Assembly (NCBI GenBank): GCA_019925095.2
Contig: CM034392.1
Location: 751,501 to 815,500, forward strand
DNA: 64,000 nucleotides
Origin: Dendrolimus kikuchii
Taxonomy: Eukaryota > Arthropoda > Insecta > Lepidoptera > Lasiocampidae
Reading direction: 5' to 3'
The position numbers were made by a program, and so were the translations under genes. Below are positions 51,140-61,275 of this stretch, piece after piece; the stretch's first letter is position 1, and every line of letters starts with the position of its first letter. Below the pieces are notes generated by a model that saw only the letters and a program-made list of their open reading frames with translations, was not told the origin of the DNA and ran no database searches.

Positions 51140-51640
51140 TGAAGAATACTTAAATGACAAAAATTCATTTACATAGCAGCTCGCTCCAACCTCTTATACT
51201 AAATTTTGTATAACTTAAGGAATTTATGGAGACATATTGCAGCATGACATTTTAAGACGTCATGTCATTATTATAACTATAACATTATTTTTCTTTCCTT
51301 TTATTGTCTTAGTCTTATTGAGTATGCATTGTTTGCTACAACACCATTAATTCTTCAAAAAGTAATTCTGTAGCATACTTCTGTACAAAACTTATAAAAA
51401 AAAAGCATTTGAGATGTAAATAGAATATGAAATATAAAGAAAAACAATATTTAGCTAGACGTGTTGCTGGGGAGTTTCTTGCCGCTTCTTCTCATTTACA
51501 GCATTAACCCGTTGCGAAGCGGTGTACATAGAATAGGAAGTAAAAATTAAATTTTAACTTGCACGTATAACCTTCAAAAAGTGTTCTCCAGTGGAACTTA
51601 TTTTGAATAAAAAATTTTGTATTTGAATTTGAATTAGGAT
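51140..51640 (+). mobile_element. Retroposon 3' end with TTTGAAT-type tail
   Basis: ACAAAAATTCATTTACATAG, CTCGCTCCAACCTC, GGGGAGTTTCTTGCCGCTTC, CGTTGCGAAGCGGTGTACAT, GTGTTCTCCAGTGGAACTTA and a tail of TTTGTATTTGAATTTGAAT. Coding sequence absent. Confidence 0.6.
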
Positions 51641-52001
51641 ACAGCGCCATCTAGTTTTGCGCTGACTGAACTATTAGACTAAGTATGGCCGCTGTCTCCG
51701 ACAGGGGTAATAATTTTAGGACAATAAAAAAAAACGTGGTATAGAGTTCCTTTAGCTAAGCCGCATTCACACAGGGAGTGGTCACGAATTCTAATTTTAG
51801 CCAAGAAAACAGGTGAGCAGCAGCGACCAAGCCTAAGACGGATTATTGCCGACCTGTCTTTTTTTTACAACTGATTAAAATTTGACATAAGCTCCATTCA
51901 AGTAATGGCAAATTCTTTTACAATGGTTAAGATAACTGAATGTTCTATAAGACACTTTGTTCTATAGTTCTGTACTTTGTTTGTATAATTGTTGTACATT
52001 T

Positions 52002-52269
52002 TTACGGCCCACTTGATTGAATGCGGTTATCGTCGCCTATGGACATTTGCAACAACACCAAAGGTGCTACAAATGCGCTGCTGCTCTCTTAAGGGAGACT
52101 GGAACCTGGTCACTAATGCCGGAACACAACTCAAGGTTGTTATGGCGACATACTTTAGATCAGGAGTGGTAGCCATCCGGACAAATGCCCTGTCACCTGA
52201 CTGCGGGTTGTTTTGTCGCCTCTTACGACAGGCCGCAAGAAATTGTATTCTTTCTCCGTTCCTGCACGG
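52002..52269 (-). mobile_element. Family B retroposon, 3'-truncated
   Basis: Starts within TTTTACGGCCCACTTGATTG (tail replaced by a short T-run) and ends TTTCTCCGTTCCTGCACGG. Two small internal losses. Confidence 0.7.
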
Positions 52270-52579
52270 TACATAATTTATTCCTTGTATATCGAGCCTT
52301 TACCACCATTTTATCGTAAGCGACATTATGACCTAAGTACATTTTTTTGTTGCAAAAGGCATTTTTTTAAGTTATTATTTTGTTTTAAGACTGTCAATTT
52401 TAGTTACATTAGACCATCCTGAATCAAAAACTGAATACCTTTTGTAACTTTTAATATACTAAGGTCCAAATGTCGCTTACGATAAAATGACGTTAAAGGC
52501 TCGATATGTAAAAATACCTTGTAAATGTAGTACGTATATTCTATAGATTTTATTGTATTGTTACGTGCGAGTGGAGGTA
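52270..52579. repeat. Inverted repeat around TATCGAGCCTTTA
   Basis: TATATCGAGCCTTTA at 52289-52303 is opposed by TAAAGGCTCGATATGTA at about 52494-52510, and TTTTATCGTAAGCGACATT at 52309-52327 by CGCTTACGATAAAATGACG at 52473-52491. A foldback-type or MITE-like unit of about 220 bp. Confidence 0.6.
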
Positions 52580-53285
52580 TGTACTACATTGTACAGACAA
52601 ATAACCCACTTGATGGAAAGCAGTTACTTTAGACATTTGTAACACCAGAGGTGCTCTAAATGAAGACTGGAACCTGGTCACTAATGCCGAAATACAACTT
52701 AAGGTTGTTATAGCGACTTGCTCTAGATCAGGCATGGTAGCGCAGGTGGGGCCCCTTGGGGCATAGGGGTTCTCACTCACCCGTACACGCCGTCGAGATG
52801 AGAGCGCGAGTGTTCCGCGCGCGCCCATCTCTCCTCCCGTGGGGCGCGTTACAGACCGCCCCACGCCCGGACTAGACGGCCTCGTGAGGGAGGCCCACGC
52901 CTGCCAGGGCATGCGGAGCCGGGAATCCCAATTACCCGTAGCCCTGGCATAAGGCGCAGGACGGAACACCCAGGGATTTTAGTGGGTATCCCTAACTGGG
53001 GAGTGACAATAGTGTGGCACCAGTTCTGACTGGGCGCGCTAGTGCCACCCCCGATCTGGCGTATCCCACACACGGGTCGCGAATTTTTCCCCCAGGCTTC
53101 TGTGCCTGTCGCGGCTTAGTCCTCAAACGGATTTCCCCTGGCCAAAAAAAAAAAAAAGATCAGGCGTGCTAGCTATCCAGTCGAGCAAATATCCCACTAC
53201 CTGGCTGTGGGTTGTTCCGTCGCCTCTGACGACAGGCCGTCCGGCCGCAGGAAATTGTATTCTTCCTCCCTTCCTGCACGGATAG
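52580..53285 (-). mobile_element. Diverged family B split by an R1-like LINE
   Basis: The left part (52580-52740) has AACCCACTTGATGGAAAGC, CTGGAACCTGGTCACTAATG and AGGTTGTTATAGCGAC. The right part (53158-53285) has ACTACCTGGCTGTGGGTTG and CCGCAGGAAATTGTATTC. Together they make one element. Confidence 0.7.
52741..53157 (+). mobile_element. R1-like LINE 3' UTR inserted with ~15-bp duplication
   Basis: GATCAGGCATGGTAG (52726-52740) and GATCAGGCGTGCTAG (53158-53172), two mismatches. The insert starts CGCAGGTGGGGCCCCTTGGG and ends CGGATTTCCCCTGGCC plus A-run. It matches 63190-63957. Confidence 0.8.
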
Positions 53286-53600
53286 ATACACTGACAACTT
53301 CGTAGCGATAACCACAAAACGATCACGTTGTTTTCCATTCAATGTAATATTGACACTTTGTAACTGTCATAAAATTCACGTCACATAATAAGCTGTTGTT
53401 CCGATACAATACCAGCGTTATTTGCTTATTACATACAAACACACAATTATTTGAATTTTCTGTATTTCCAATAACATCAATATACCTATATGTACTATTG
53501 GAGATATTACGTATGTATGTTGTTTCTTTTACAATCCAGAGCGTGGAAACTGGAATGATTCTCACGTATGTTATTATAGAATGGGTTAAATAAGTGTCAT

Positions 53601-53689
53601 GTACAGTGGTGGAATGAAAAGGTTCGCCAATTTTCAAATTTAGTCATTTTAAGTTTTTACGAATATAACTTTTTCATAGCGTTATTATA
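53601..53689 (+). repeat. Tc1-like terminal repeat remnant
   Basis: GTACAGTGGTGGAATGAAAA then GGTTCGCCAATTTTC matches the ends of the MITE at 55161-55602. The mariner inserted 85 bp inside this end. Confidence 0.5.
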
Positions 53690-54970
53690 ATAGGTTGGGG
53701 AAAAAGTCTTTTCGCATATGTATGTATGAACTTGTAATAAGATCTCTTTGGCTATACCATTTGTATCCGGCTGGTTTTGGTATCATTAAAAACTTTTAAT
53801 TTTAAAGAAGACAATTCCAAATTCAAATTAGGAAAATGTGTGATTTTCATTTGTTTTTCTTATTGTTAAAACGAGTGAATCTAATGAAGAAATTCGATAC
53901 ATTTTAAAATTTTACTACAAAAAAGGTAAATATGAAACACAAGCTGCGAAAAAAAATTGTGATGATTATGGACCTAATGCAGTATCTGTGAGAGTAGCGC
54001 AAATTTAGTTTAAGCGTTTTCAATCCGGAAATTTTGATATCAAAGATGCACGTCGCTCTGGTCGCCCTGTTACGGACAAAATTGATGCCATTTTTGAACA
54101 AGTGGAGCAAGATCGGCATATTAGTAGTTACGATGTATCTGGAGAACTGGTATTTCACCACAAAACAGTTTTGGCGCATTTGAAAAAAGCTGGGTACACA
54201 AAAAAGCTCGATATTTGGGTGCCTCATGAGCTCACTGAAAGAAACCTAATGAACCGTGTACTCATTTGTAATTCTTTATTACGTCGTAATGAAACCGAAC
54301 CATTTTTGAAGAAGTTGATAACTGGTGATGAAAAGTGGATCACGTACGACAAGAACGTGCGAAAAAGATCGTGGTCAAAGGCCGGTCAGGCTTCACAGAC
54401 TGTGGCGAAACCCGGGTTAACTCGCAACAAGGTGATGCTGTGTGTATGCTGGGATTGAAAGGGCATTATTCATTATGAGCTGTTACCGCCAGGCAGGACC
54501 ATCGATTCTGAACTGTACTGCGAACAACTGATGAGATTAAAGCAAAAAGTTGAGAGAAAGCGGCCGGAAATAATCAACAGAAGGGGTGTGGTTTTTCACC
54601 AAGATAACGCTAGACCTCACACATCTTTAGCCACTCAGCAAAAATTACGAGAGTTTGGCTGGGAGGTGTTAATGCATCCGCCGTATAGTCCTGACCTTGC
54701 ACCTTCAGATTTTCACCTGTTTCGGTCTCTGCAGAATTCCTTAGGCAGTGTCAGGTTAACATCATGAGAGGACTGCCAAAACCACTTGTCGTTTTTTGAT
54801 CAGAAGCTCCAAAATTTTTATAGAAATGGGATCACGTCCCTACCTACAAGATGGCAAAAAGTTATCCAACAAAATGGCACCTACATACTTTAGCCAAATG
54901 TAAATAAACTTTATAAAAAAACCTTTTGAATTTTTATATAAAATGCGAAGAAACTTTTTCCCCAACCTGA
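53690..54970 (+). mobile_element. Complete mariner element with TA target duplication
   Basis: Inverted ends AGGTTGGGGAAAAAGTCTTT and, reversed, AGGTTGGGGAAAAAGTTTCT, each continuing TTCGCAT, flanked by TA (53688-53689 and 54971-54972). 1281 bp, the usual size of a mariner, containing one transposase gene on the plus strand. Confidence 0.85.
53871..54893 (+). pseudogene. Mariner transposase, frame intact but with nonsense changes
   Basis: A single frame spans 340 codons without a frameshift. The helix-turn-helix region (about residues 1-110) includes EEIRYILKFYYKKGKYETQA. The catalytic core has ITGDEKWITYD, HQDNARPHTS and YSPDLAPSDFHLF, giving DD34D, and WVPHELTE is the usual mariner linker. 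Breaks: ACG at 53871 where a start codon is expected, TAG 54006-54008, TGA 54456-54458 and TGA 54765-54767; natural stop TAG 54891-54893. All three nonsense changes are consistent with C-to-T or G-to-A transitions. It resembles irritans-type transposases; the subfamily is an inference. Confidence 0.85.
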
Positions 54971-54972
54971 TA

Positions 54973-55160
54973 ATATATCTTTGCATAAAATTAAAATCAA
55001 TTTTTCTTTGAATTTCATTATCCTTGTTACTGCTAATATGATCTTGACTTGGTAATGAGATGATCACAGAATACAATCTCTTTGAATGACTCGAAATAAA
55101 TCATTGATTCGTGATAGGTTTATACTCATTATTATACAATGATGTAGAATATTAAATATG
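54973..55160. other. No recognised gene
   Basis: AT-rich sequence between the mariner and the MITE. It may be the interior of the Tc1-like element whose left end is at 53601. Confidence 0.35.
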
Positions 55161-55602
55161 TATAGTCGTGGTATGAAAACGTTCGCCAGTTTTCGAATTG
55201 GTTCATTGAACGTTCCGCGAGCACATGTTACCTTTTCAAACTAAGTCACAGAACAGACTGTTCCAAAGAGAATTATATGTAACTTTTGAAAAATAAGTTA
55301 GAAATTATTTAGATCAAAGTTGTTTGATTTTCTATCTTGTCTAAGAAGATTGTTTAGACATGTAAAACCTTTTTTTTGTTGTTTTAATGTTTATGATGTG
55401 CGTAGTGATTATATCCTCTTTGTTTCTAATTATTAAAGCTATTGTTAATCTCAGTGTCTGTCATTGTCAACAACACATATTTATTTCTTCACGTTTTTGT
55501 ATTTTATAAACATAACATTTAAAACATTGGCAGTATGGTTTCTTGTACTCGTGCAAACAAAAGTCGATTTAAGGTGACGAACTTTTTCATACCGCGACTG
55601 TA
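55161..55602 (+). mobile_element. Tc1-like MITE with inverted ends
   Basis: Left TATAGTCGTGGTATGAAAAC, right (reversed) TACAGTCGCGGTATGAAAAA, followed by GTTCGYCA on both. TA flanks fit a Tc1/mariner-type duplication. No transposase frame. Confidence 0.65.
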
Positions 55603-55777
55603 CATAATAATCATTCTTATATAGATACAATATCTTGTATAGGGGAAGACTAAAATGTTATAGGGACGTAGTTAGGGGGCATGAAAGTTATTTGATAATA
55701 ATAAAAATATATTGCAAAAAAGAAATCAATTTTAAGCATAATTAAACAGTAATAAAAATCCTACAACAAATATTTTG

Positions 55778-55930
55778 GCATTAGTGGCCAGGTTCCACTC
55801 TCCCTTTAGAGAGCAGCAGCCTATTTGTAGGACCTTTGAAGTTACAAATGTCCATAGGCGATGGTAACCGCTTTCCATCAAGTGGGCCGTCTGCTTGTCT
55901 GCTGAACTTAAGCAATAAAAAAAATAAAAA
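55778..55930 (+). mobile_element. Family B 3' half
   Basis: GGCATTAGTGGCCAGGTTCC through GGGCCGTCTGCTTGTCTGCT to an A-run. 5'-truncated. Confidence 0.65.
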
Positions 55931-56261
55931 ATCTAGAAGTCAGCGCGAAGTAAAACATAATAACTCCGTGGCTGGCGGGAATACATTGATATCTCGACAT
56001 ACATCTTTTTTTTTATTCGTTTAGACGCTTCCTACGCCTGTGTTTTTATAGGAAAAAAATTGTCAGTCCGAAATATTCATAACTTTTTAAGATTTTTCCT
56101 TTGGTATTAATAGAATAACACGATTTATCATTACTAGTCAAACTTTAAAATTGCGCCCCTGTAAAATTGACATTTTGAACATGTCAACATATTCACGCCA
56201 GCCACGGATATATCGGATAAAATAGTATTGAGTACTATAAAATATTTCCTGGCTTTTCAGA
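55931..56261. other. No recognised gene
   Basis: AT-rich, no family match. Confidence 0.35.
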
Positions 56262-56559
56262 ATTTATCCGTGCAGGAACGGAGAAAGAATACTATTTCCT
56301 GCGGCCGGGCGGCCTGTCATAAGAGGCGACTTAACAACCCACAGCCAGGTGGTAGGGCATTTGCCCGACTGGATGGCTACCACCCCTGGTCTAAAGTATG
56401 TCGCCATAACAACCTTGAGTTGTGTTCCGGCATTAGTGACCAGGTTCCAGTCTCCCTTAAGAGAGCAGCAGCGCATTTGTAACACCTTTGGTGTTGCAAA
56501 TGTCCATAGGCCGGTGGTGGGCCGTCTGCCTGTCTGCTGATCTCCTACAATAAAAAAAA
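56262..56559 (+). mobile_element. Family B retroposon, full length
   Basis: AATTTATCCGTGCAGGAACG to CTGATCTCCTACAATAAAAA. A short loss at GGCCGGTGGTGGGCC. Confidence 0.75.
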
Positions 56560-56682
56560 TCTAAGAAATGCTAAGCGAACATGCTCGTCGTATTCGATTG
56601 GTACAGCTGTTTAAAATAATAAAAATAACAGAAGTAGAATTTGTTCCCAAGACGGCTGGGGATCAAGTAGACGCAGTGCGGT

Positions 56683-56884
56683 TTGCGCTAGGATCGGCGT
56701 GGGCGTAACTACGTTCTAAGTCTCATGCCTTTCCTGCCATAAGCGCAGGGCATCGGAGGAGGGTGGTTTTAGTGGGTATTAGCCATTTGGGCTCGAGTCT
56801 CCACACAAGCCGGTTGATTATTGTTTCCCTTGCAAAGGACCCGGTATTGTGCGTAAATAGCATTTCCTCCGCCTGAAAAAAAAA
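56683..56884 (+). mobile_element. Family F retroposon, perfect 14-bp duplication
   Basis: AGACGCAGTGCGGT at 56669-56682 and 56885-56898. The 202-bp insert starts TTGCGCTAGGATCGGCGTGG and ends CCTCCGCCTG plus A-run. Confidence 0.9.
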
Positions 56885-57096
56885 AGACGCAGTGCGGTCA
56901 TTATCTCTTGGGGGCATAAATAGCGCCATGTAAGGTTTACGCGCGAATATCTTGGGACCCGTTTTTCTGGTTCCAGCCGTGTGAAGAGTGTTCACACGGG
57001 CTACCTAGCGCCGTTTGTACTGCTCTTATTGTAGTACTCATAGGCAAGTAAGTACTGTAGTCAATATATGCAATTAGTAACAGGGAAAGATTACTA

Positions 57097-57481
57097 CGCG
57101 CTCGCGGACCGCGTTCGTAATACCGAAGTAAGAAAGAGAGTTGGTCTGAAAGAGAGTGTCGGGGTGAAGGTAAGGAAAGGAATGCTCCGGTGGTTCGGGC
57201 ATGTGGAAAGAATGCATGATGAAAGAATGACTAAACAGATATACAATGCAAAAGTGGATGGATGCAGAAGTCGTGGAAGGCCACGACACACCTTCCATGA
57301 TCAAATTGATCGTGTACTGGCGGAGGGTGATGTCAGGAGCCTTAAGAACGGACGAGTGTGCATGACAAGAGTTATGAATGTCAAAGAAGCAAGTGAGGTG
57401 TGTAAGAATGGGCCTAAATGGCGCTCTGTTGTTCGTGCCTACCCCGCAAGGGAACTGGCGTGAAGTTATGTATGTATGTAT
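57097..57481 (+). mobile_element. LINE-A insertion, perfect 12-bp duplication
   Basis: GAAAGATTACTA at 57085-57096 and 57482-57493. Intact frame from ADRVRNTEVRKRV to PARELA, TGA, AGTT and four ATGT units. Confidence 0.9.
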
Positions 57482-57493
57482 GAAAGATTACTA

Positions 57494-57745
57494 ATTCCTG
57501 CTGCCGGACGTCCTTTCGTAAGAGGTGACAAAATATCATACAGCCAGATGGTAGGGAAGTTACCCGTCTAGGTAGTTACCACTAAAGTTATAGAGTATGA
57601 TGCTAAAACGACCTTGAGTTGTGTTCTGACATCAATGATCAAATTCCAGTCCTTCGTGGTTAGCAGTACGTTGACAGCAAATGTCCATAAGCGACAGTAA
57701 CCGCTTTCCATCAAACGTCTGCTATCTGCTTAATTATCATATAAT
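57494..57745 (+). repeat. Strongly diverged family B
   Basis: TTCCTGCTGCCGGACGTCC, CAGCCAGATGGTAGGGAAG, CGACCTTGAGTTGTGTTCTG and CAGTAACCGCTTTCCATCAA in family order. Clearly older than other copies. Confidence 0.55.
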
Positions 57746-57890
57746 GCTGAGGAGTTTCTTGCCGCTTCTCCTTCTTACCAGCAATATCACGTTGCGAAGT
57801 GGTGTACATAGAATAGGAAGTAACTTATATGTATGTTACCTTCATGAACTTATTTTTGAATAAACACTTTCGAATTTGAATTTGAATACT
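57746..57890 (+). repeat. Retroposon 3' end with TTTGAAT-type tail
   Basis: GAGGAGTTTCTTGCCGCTTC, CACGTTGCGAAGTGGTGTAC, AGAATAGGAAGTAACTT and ACTTTCGAATTTGAATTTGA. Confidence 0.6.
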
Positions 57891-58209
57891 GTTCAAGCAG
57901 ACACATACTTAAGTTGTATTTATCATCAAATTTTAAAAAAATGAGCGACCCCTCTTTTCAAATGAAAATTATTTTAGAATTTCTTGTAACATATGTCATG
58001 TACCCAATTTAGATGCTCAAGCACATCACTAGCAAAAATTTCAACTAGCACAACACTACAACAGTGACTAGGCCATTTTGTCAGATATACTTTACGTGCG
58101 CACACGCAATAAACATCATATAGAGTTTTATAATTAGCTGTTCTTTAGCTATTTCTGTAACGCTAGTTTGTAAAACTTTAGCTTGTAAGACCACAGCTGT
58201 TAACCCCCC
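57891..58209. other. No gene; (AATAA)n-type run at the end
   Basis: CCAAATAAAATAAAATAAAA near 58210 looks like the tail of an unrecognised retroposon ending here. Confidence 0.35.
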
Positions 58210-58427
58210 AAATAAAATAAAATAAAATATATAAAAAAACTAAAATGCCTAATTGGAGTACAATGGAACGTTACAGAACAGCTGTATTCAGAGGAAGTTG
58301 CCGTTATGCAGCAACAAAGTGCTGGAATAACATTCCTCCACCTATAAGAAACACCGCATCAGTGTCACTCTTTAGGGTCGCACTAAAGAAATTTCTTTGC
58401 GAACACCAAAACGCACAAAGTAACTAA
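58210..58427 (+). pseudogene. CR1-like LINE C-terminal tail
   Basis: Encodes WSTMERYRTAVFRGSCRYAA, then TKCWNNIPPPIRNTASVSLF and ALKKFLCEHQNAQSN, TAA at 58425-58427. It pairs with 19177-19333. Upstream reverse transcriptase is missing. 58428-59197 is AT-rich with poly(A) stretches and no further call. Confidence 0.6.
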
Positions 58428-59197
58428 GGCATGATACAAGTGCTTTGTGACCATTTTTACTAATACCTATGATATCATTAACAATAATCTGTTTATTTTA
58501 TTTACATACTTGTTTTTTGTTCACGTGTCTCACTATGTTTATCTATGTATATATGTTTATTATTATCATGTCGATGTAAGTATGTCTAATAACCCGTTTC
58601 ATTTTTATAATTATTAACTGTACCGATTTGATATATTATTTGTGTTGTATTTTTATTTATTTTATTTAATTTGTTTGGGAAACATACAATAATTAATATT
58701 CTTAAATATAAAACACAAAATTAATACATATATCAATCAAGTTTCCACTAAAAAATAATTTATATAATATAAAAATAAAAAATTGGCTCAAATAGTTAAT
58801 TACAAAAAGAAATATACAATTATATGAAAAATTACATAAATAAAATGTCAATATTGAATAAAATTGAAAAAAAAAATGTCACAATAACTACTAACAAAAA
58901 AAAAAAAATTATATTGTCCTCCGTGACTCTACCTGCTGGTTCCAGACGGAAGTACAGCGCTGGCCTTAGCAGCTAGCATTACGCTGAGTCTGGGTCCAAT
59001 TTTAGGACATACATTGATGCAGTTATCTTTCTTTTTACTCAGTATTAATAACATATTTATTTGTCCTAAATAAAATAATTCTTTCTTTCTGATCAAACCA
59101 ATAGTATAAATACAACATAAAATAACTTGAAGACAAATACCCTATTAGGTTTACCCCATAAATCGAGCAATATAAAAAATATAATAAAATTTTAAAG

Positions 59198-59495
59198 ATG
59201 TCATCTCCTCATAATTTGTCGGGTTCGAAAGAAAGTAGCCGAACTAGGTTAGGCGATTCCAATTAATAAAATACACAAAAGTTCCTCTAATCTAGGTCAA
59301 CCGAGTCCAAAAAGTTCAAACAAAGACGAGGAAAATGCCGATCAAAATTCACAAGCGAAATAATCGGACATGAATAACGGTACAACTAAAATTTGTGTAA
59401 ATAGTTCGATAAAACAAACAAAGACTAACTGGCTTTTAGGACAAAATGTCTGAGCTAATACTGGTAGCAATCAAATACCTACAACGGTGTTTCTC
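59198..59495 (+). pseudogene. ORF1/gag-like remnant, Ser/Asn/Lys-rich
   Basis: ATG at 59198 begins SSPHNLSGSKESSRTRLGD, followed after stops and a shift by HKSSSNLGQPSPKSSNKDEE, NADQNSQAK, NNGTTKICVNSSIKQTKTNW and ANTGSNQIP. Low-complexity polar sequence with scattered stops suggests the start of a decayed retroelement first ORF. Family not identified. Confidence 0.35.
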
Positions 59496-59619
59496 AAAGT
59501 AGGCGCTAATGCCCCCGCATAGAGGCTTGAGACTTACATAGAGCTGTAAATAACCTAGAGAAGATCGGCGAGCGTTGAAACGTTTTAAGTGGATGATGGA
59601 TTTGCTCTTTTTAAAAAAA

Positions 59620-60061
59620 TTTTACATACCGACACAGAAATGCGCACACCTGCAGGTCGTAAAACGCAGTTTACTTTGTGTTTAGAATTTGTAGTTCAGA
59701 AAAACATGTTATTGTTTTTCTACTTCTTTCATGGCCGTCATTAGTGTCGAACTAATCCTTGCTTGCCAGGTGTGCGGATCAACTCGGTGAACACGGTCCT
59801 TTGTTCTATTATACAGTTTAGTATAAATCAATGACCGAACGGGGGGGTGATGCAGTCAGGCGACGATTACGATACTAGCAAGACGTGTATAGTGCTTTCG
59901 ATTAGCGATATAATGACGGACTTTGCGCGTGTTATTGAATCGTGCAGTGTTACTGGTTCTATCCAGTATATTTGTACCTGTTTTATACGTGTTTGTACAG
60001 TTCTAATAAACTCTATAGTAATTCCAACGGCATTTTAATTTCGAGTCCCACACTCGTAACA
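59620..60061 (+). repeat. Solo LTR, near complete
   Basis: Starts TTTTACATACCGACACAGAA (TGTTAC degraded), TATA-type AGTATAAATCAATG near 59820, AATAAACTC near 60005 and end CACACTCGTAACA at 60061. 442 bp. Flanks do not match. Confidence 0.6.
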
Positions 60062-60121
60062 ATATTTAAATTAAATACAAAATCGATTTAATTAGAAATC
60101 TATATTTCTTTAACTGAGGTC

Positions 60122-60250
60122 TTGCGTGACCAAAAGGCTGGCTTGCACCTAGGGCAACGCATCAGCGTTGCCATCCAACGTGGAAATGCGGCCAGCATTT
60201 TGGGTACGCTACCCGTCGACAGCGATTTCAAGTCTATTTTTTACTTATAG
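60122..60250 (+). pseudogene. REL-LINE C-terminal scrap
   Basis: TGACCAAAAGGCTGGCTTGC, AGGGCAACGCATCAGCGTTG and GCGGCCAGCATTTTGGGTAC encode the DQKAGLHLGQRISVAIQRGN-like end and stop at TAG 60248-60250. Confidence 0.55.
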
Positions 60251-61096
60251 ATTTATATTATTTTATTTTGTAAGTATAGTTTAATCTATAGTAAAGTTTA
60301 ATTTGTATTTAAGGTTTAGTTTTTATGAATTTAAACAGTAAATTTAATTAAATTATTAATAACAATAGGGTTTCGAACACATGTTACAATAAATTCTAAC
60401 ATTATTTACATAACAGAAAGGAACAAGTGTTAAAATTACATCTCATCGGATGATAAAAAGTATTTCAATTGATTTCACTGTACACTCCCGTATTATGATA
60501 AGATTTAAAATTATAAGTTCGCGTTTGATAATTACAGATTAGCACACCTGCGCACTTGATACTAAGTGACGATGCGATCTAGGATGGAACATACTGACCT
60601 AATAGATGCCTATTCACTCACGGTTTGAAGACTACTGGATTATATGAATCGCTGAACACAGACCCCTGCAAATTGTTCTACTCGACGGCGAGGCGCAAAA
60701 GAAAGTTTAGGAGAGAAAACGTTTAGTCCTGACCAATGATATTTTCACCATGTAACCATGGCGCAGACCGGTGCATCTGGTTATTCGATGATAGAAAGGA
60801 GATGGTGAACTAAGTCATGCAGTTCTATAGCACACACTCCGAAGTGTATGCGAAAATAACAAAGGAAGGAAATTACGTATATTAAAAGTGGGCGGTAGGC
60901 TAAGAAGTTTGAGAACTTGTGACCTATATAATAATATAATAGACGCGGCTTCCTTTATTCGCGGAGTTCAATGCTAGCTGCATATTTGTTTTATTTTACG
61001 CGAGTATACACAGTTGTGCATGTTCTTTAGCTTGTGGGGAAATAAACTTACGTAATTAGATGCAGTTTAGGCAGTAGATAAGCCAAGCAGGTATTG
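60251..61096. other. No gene recognised
   Basis: AT-rich then unique-looking sequence; no splice or repeat support. Confidence 0.4.
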
Positions 61097-61245
61097 CAGT
61101 AATGGAAGCGTAGTGGTTAAAGCACATGTTTGTCATTCCAGCTATGTGGGTTCAAATCTTGATTGAAGAGCATGCACCACTTAAGCATTCCGAAACTGTG
61201 CAAATCGTTACAATTTATGTATCTTCTATACATACATACATACAT
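61097..61245 (+). mobile_element. tRNA-derived SINE, third type
   Basis: GCGTAGTGGTTAAAGCACAT (A-box region), GCTATGTGGGTTCAAATC (B-box-like), GAGCATGCACCACTTAAGC, AAATCGTTACAATTTATG and a (CATA)n tail. Confidence 0.5.
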
Positions 61246-61275
61246 ACAAATAAATAAAATTGATGAGACCGTTTG

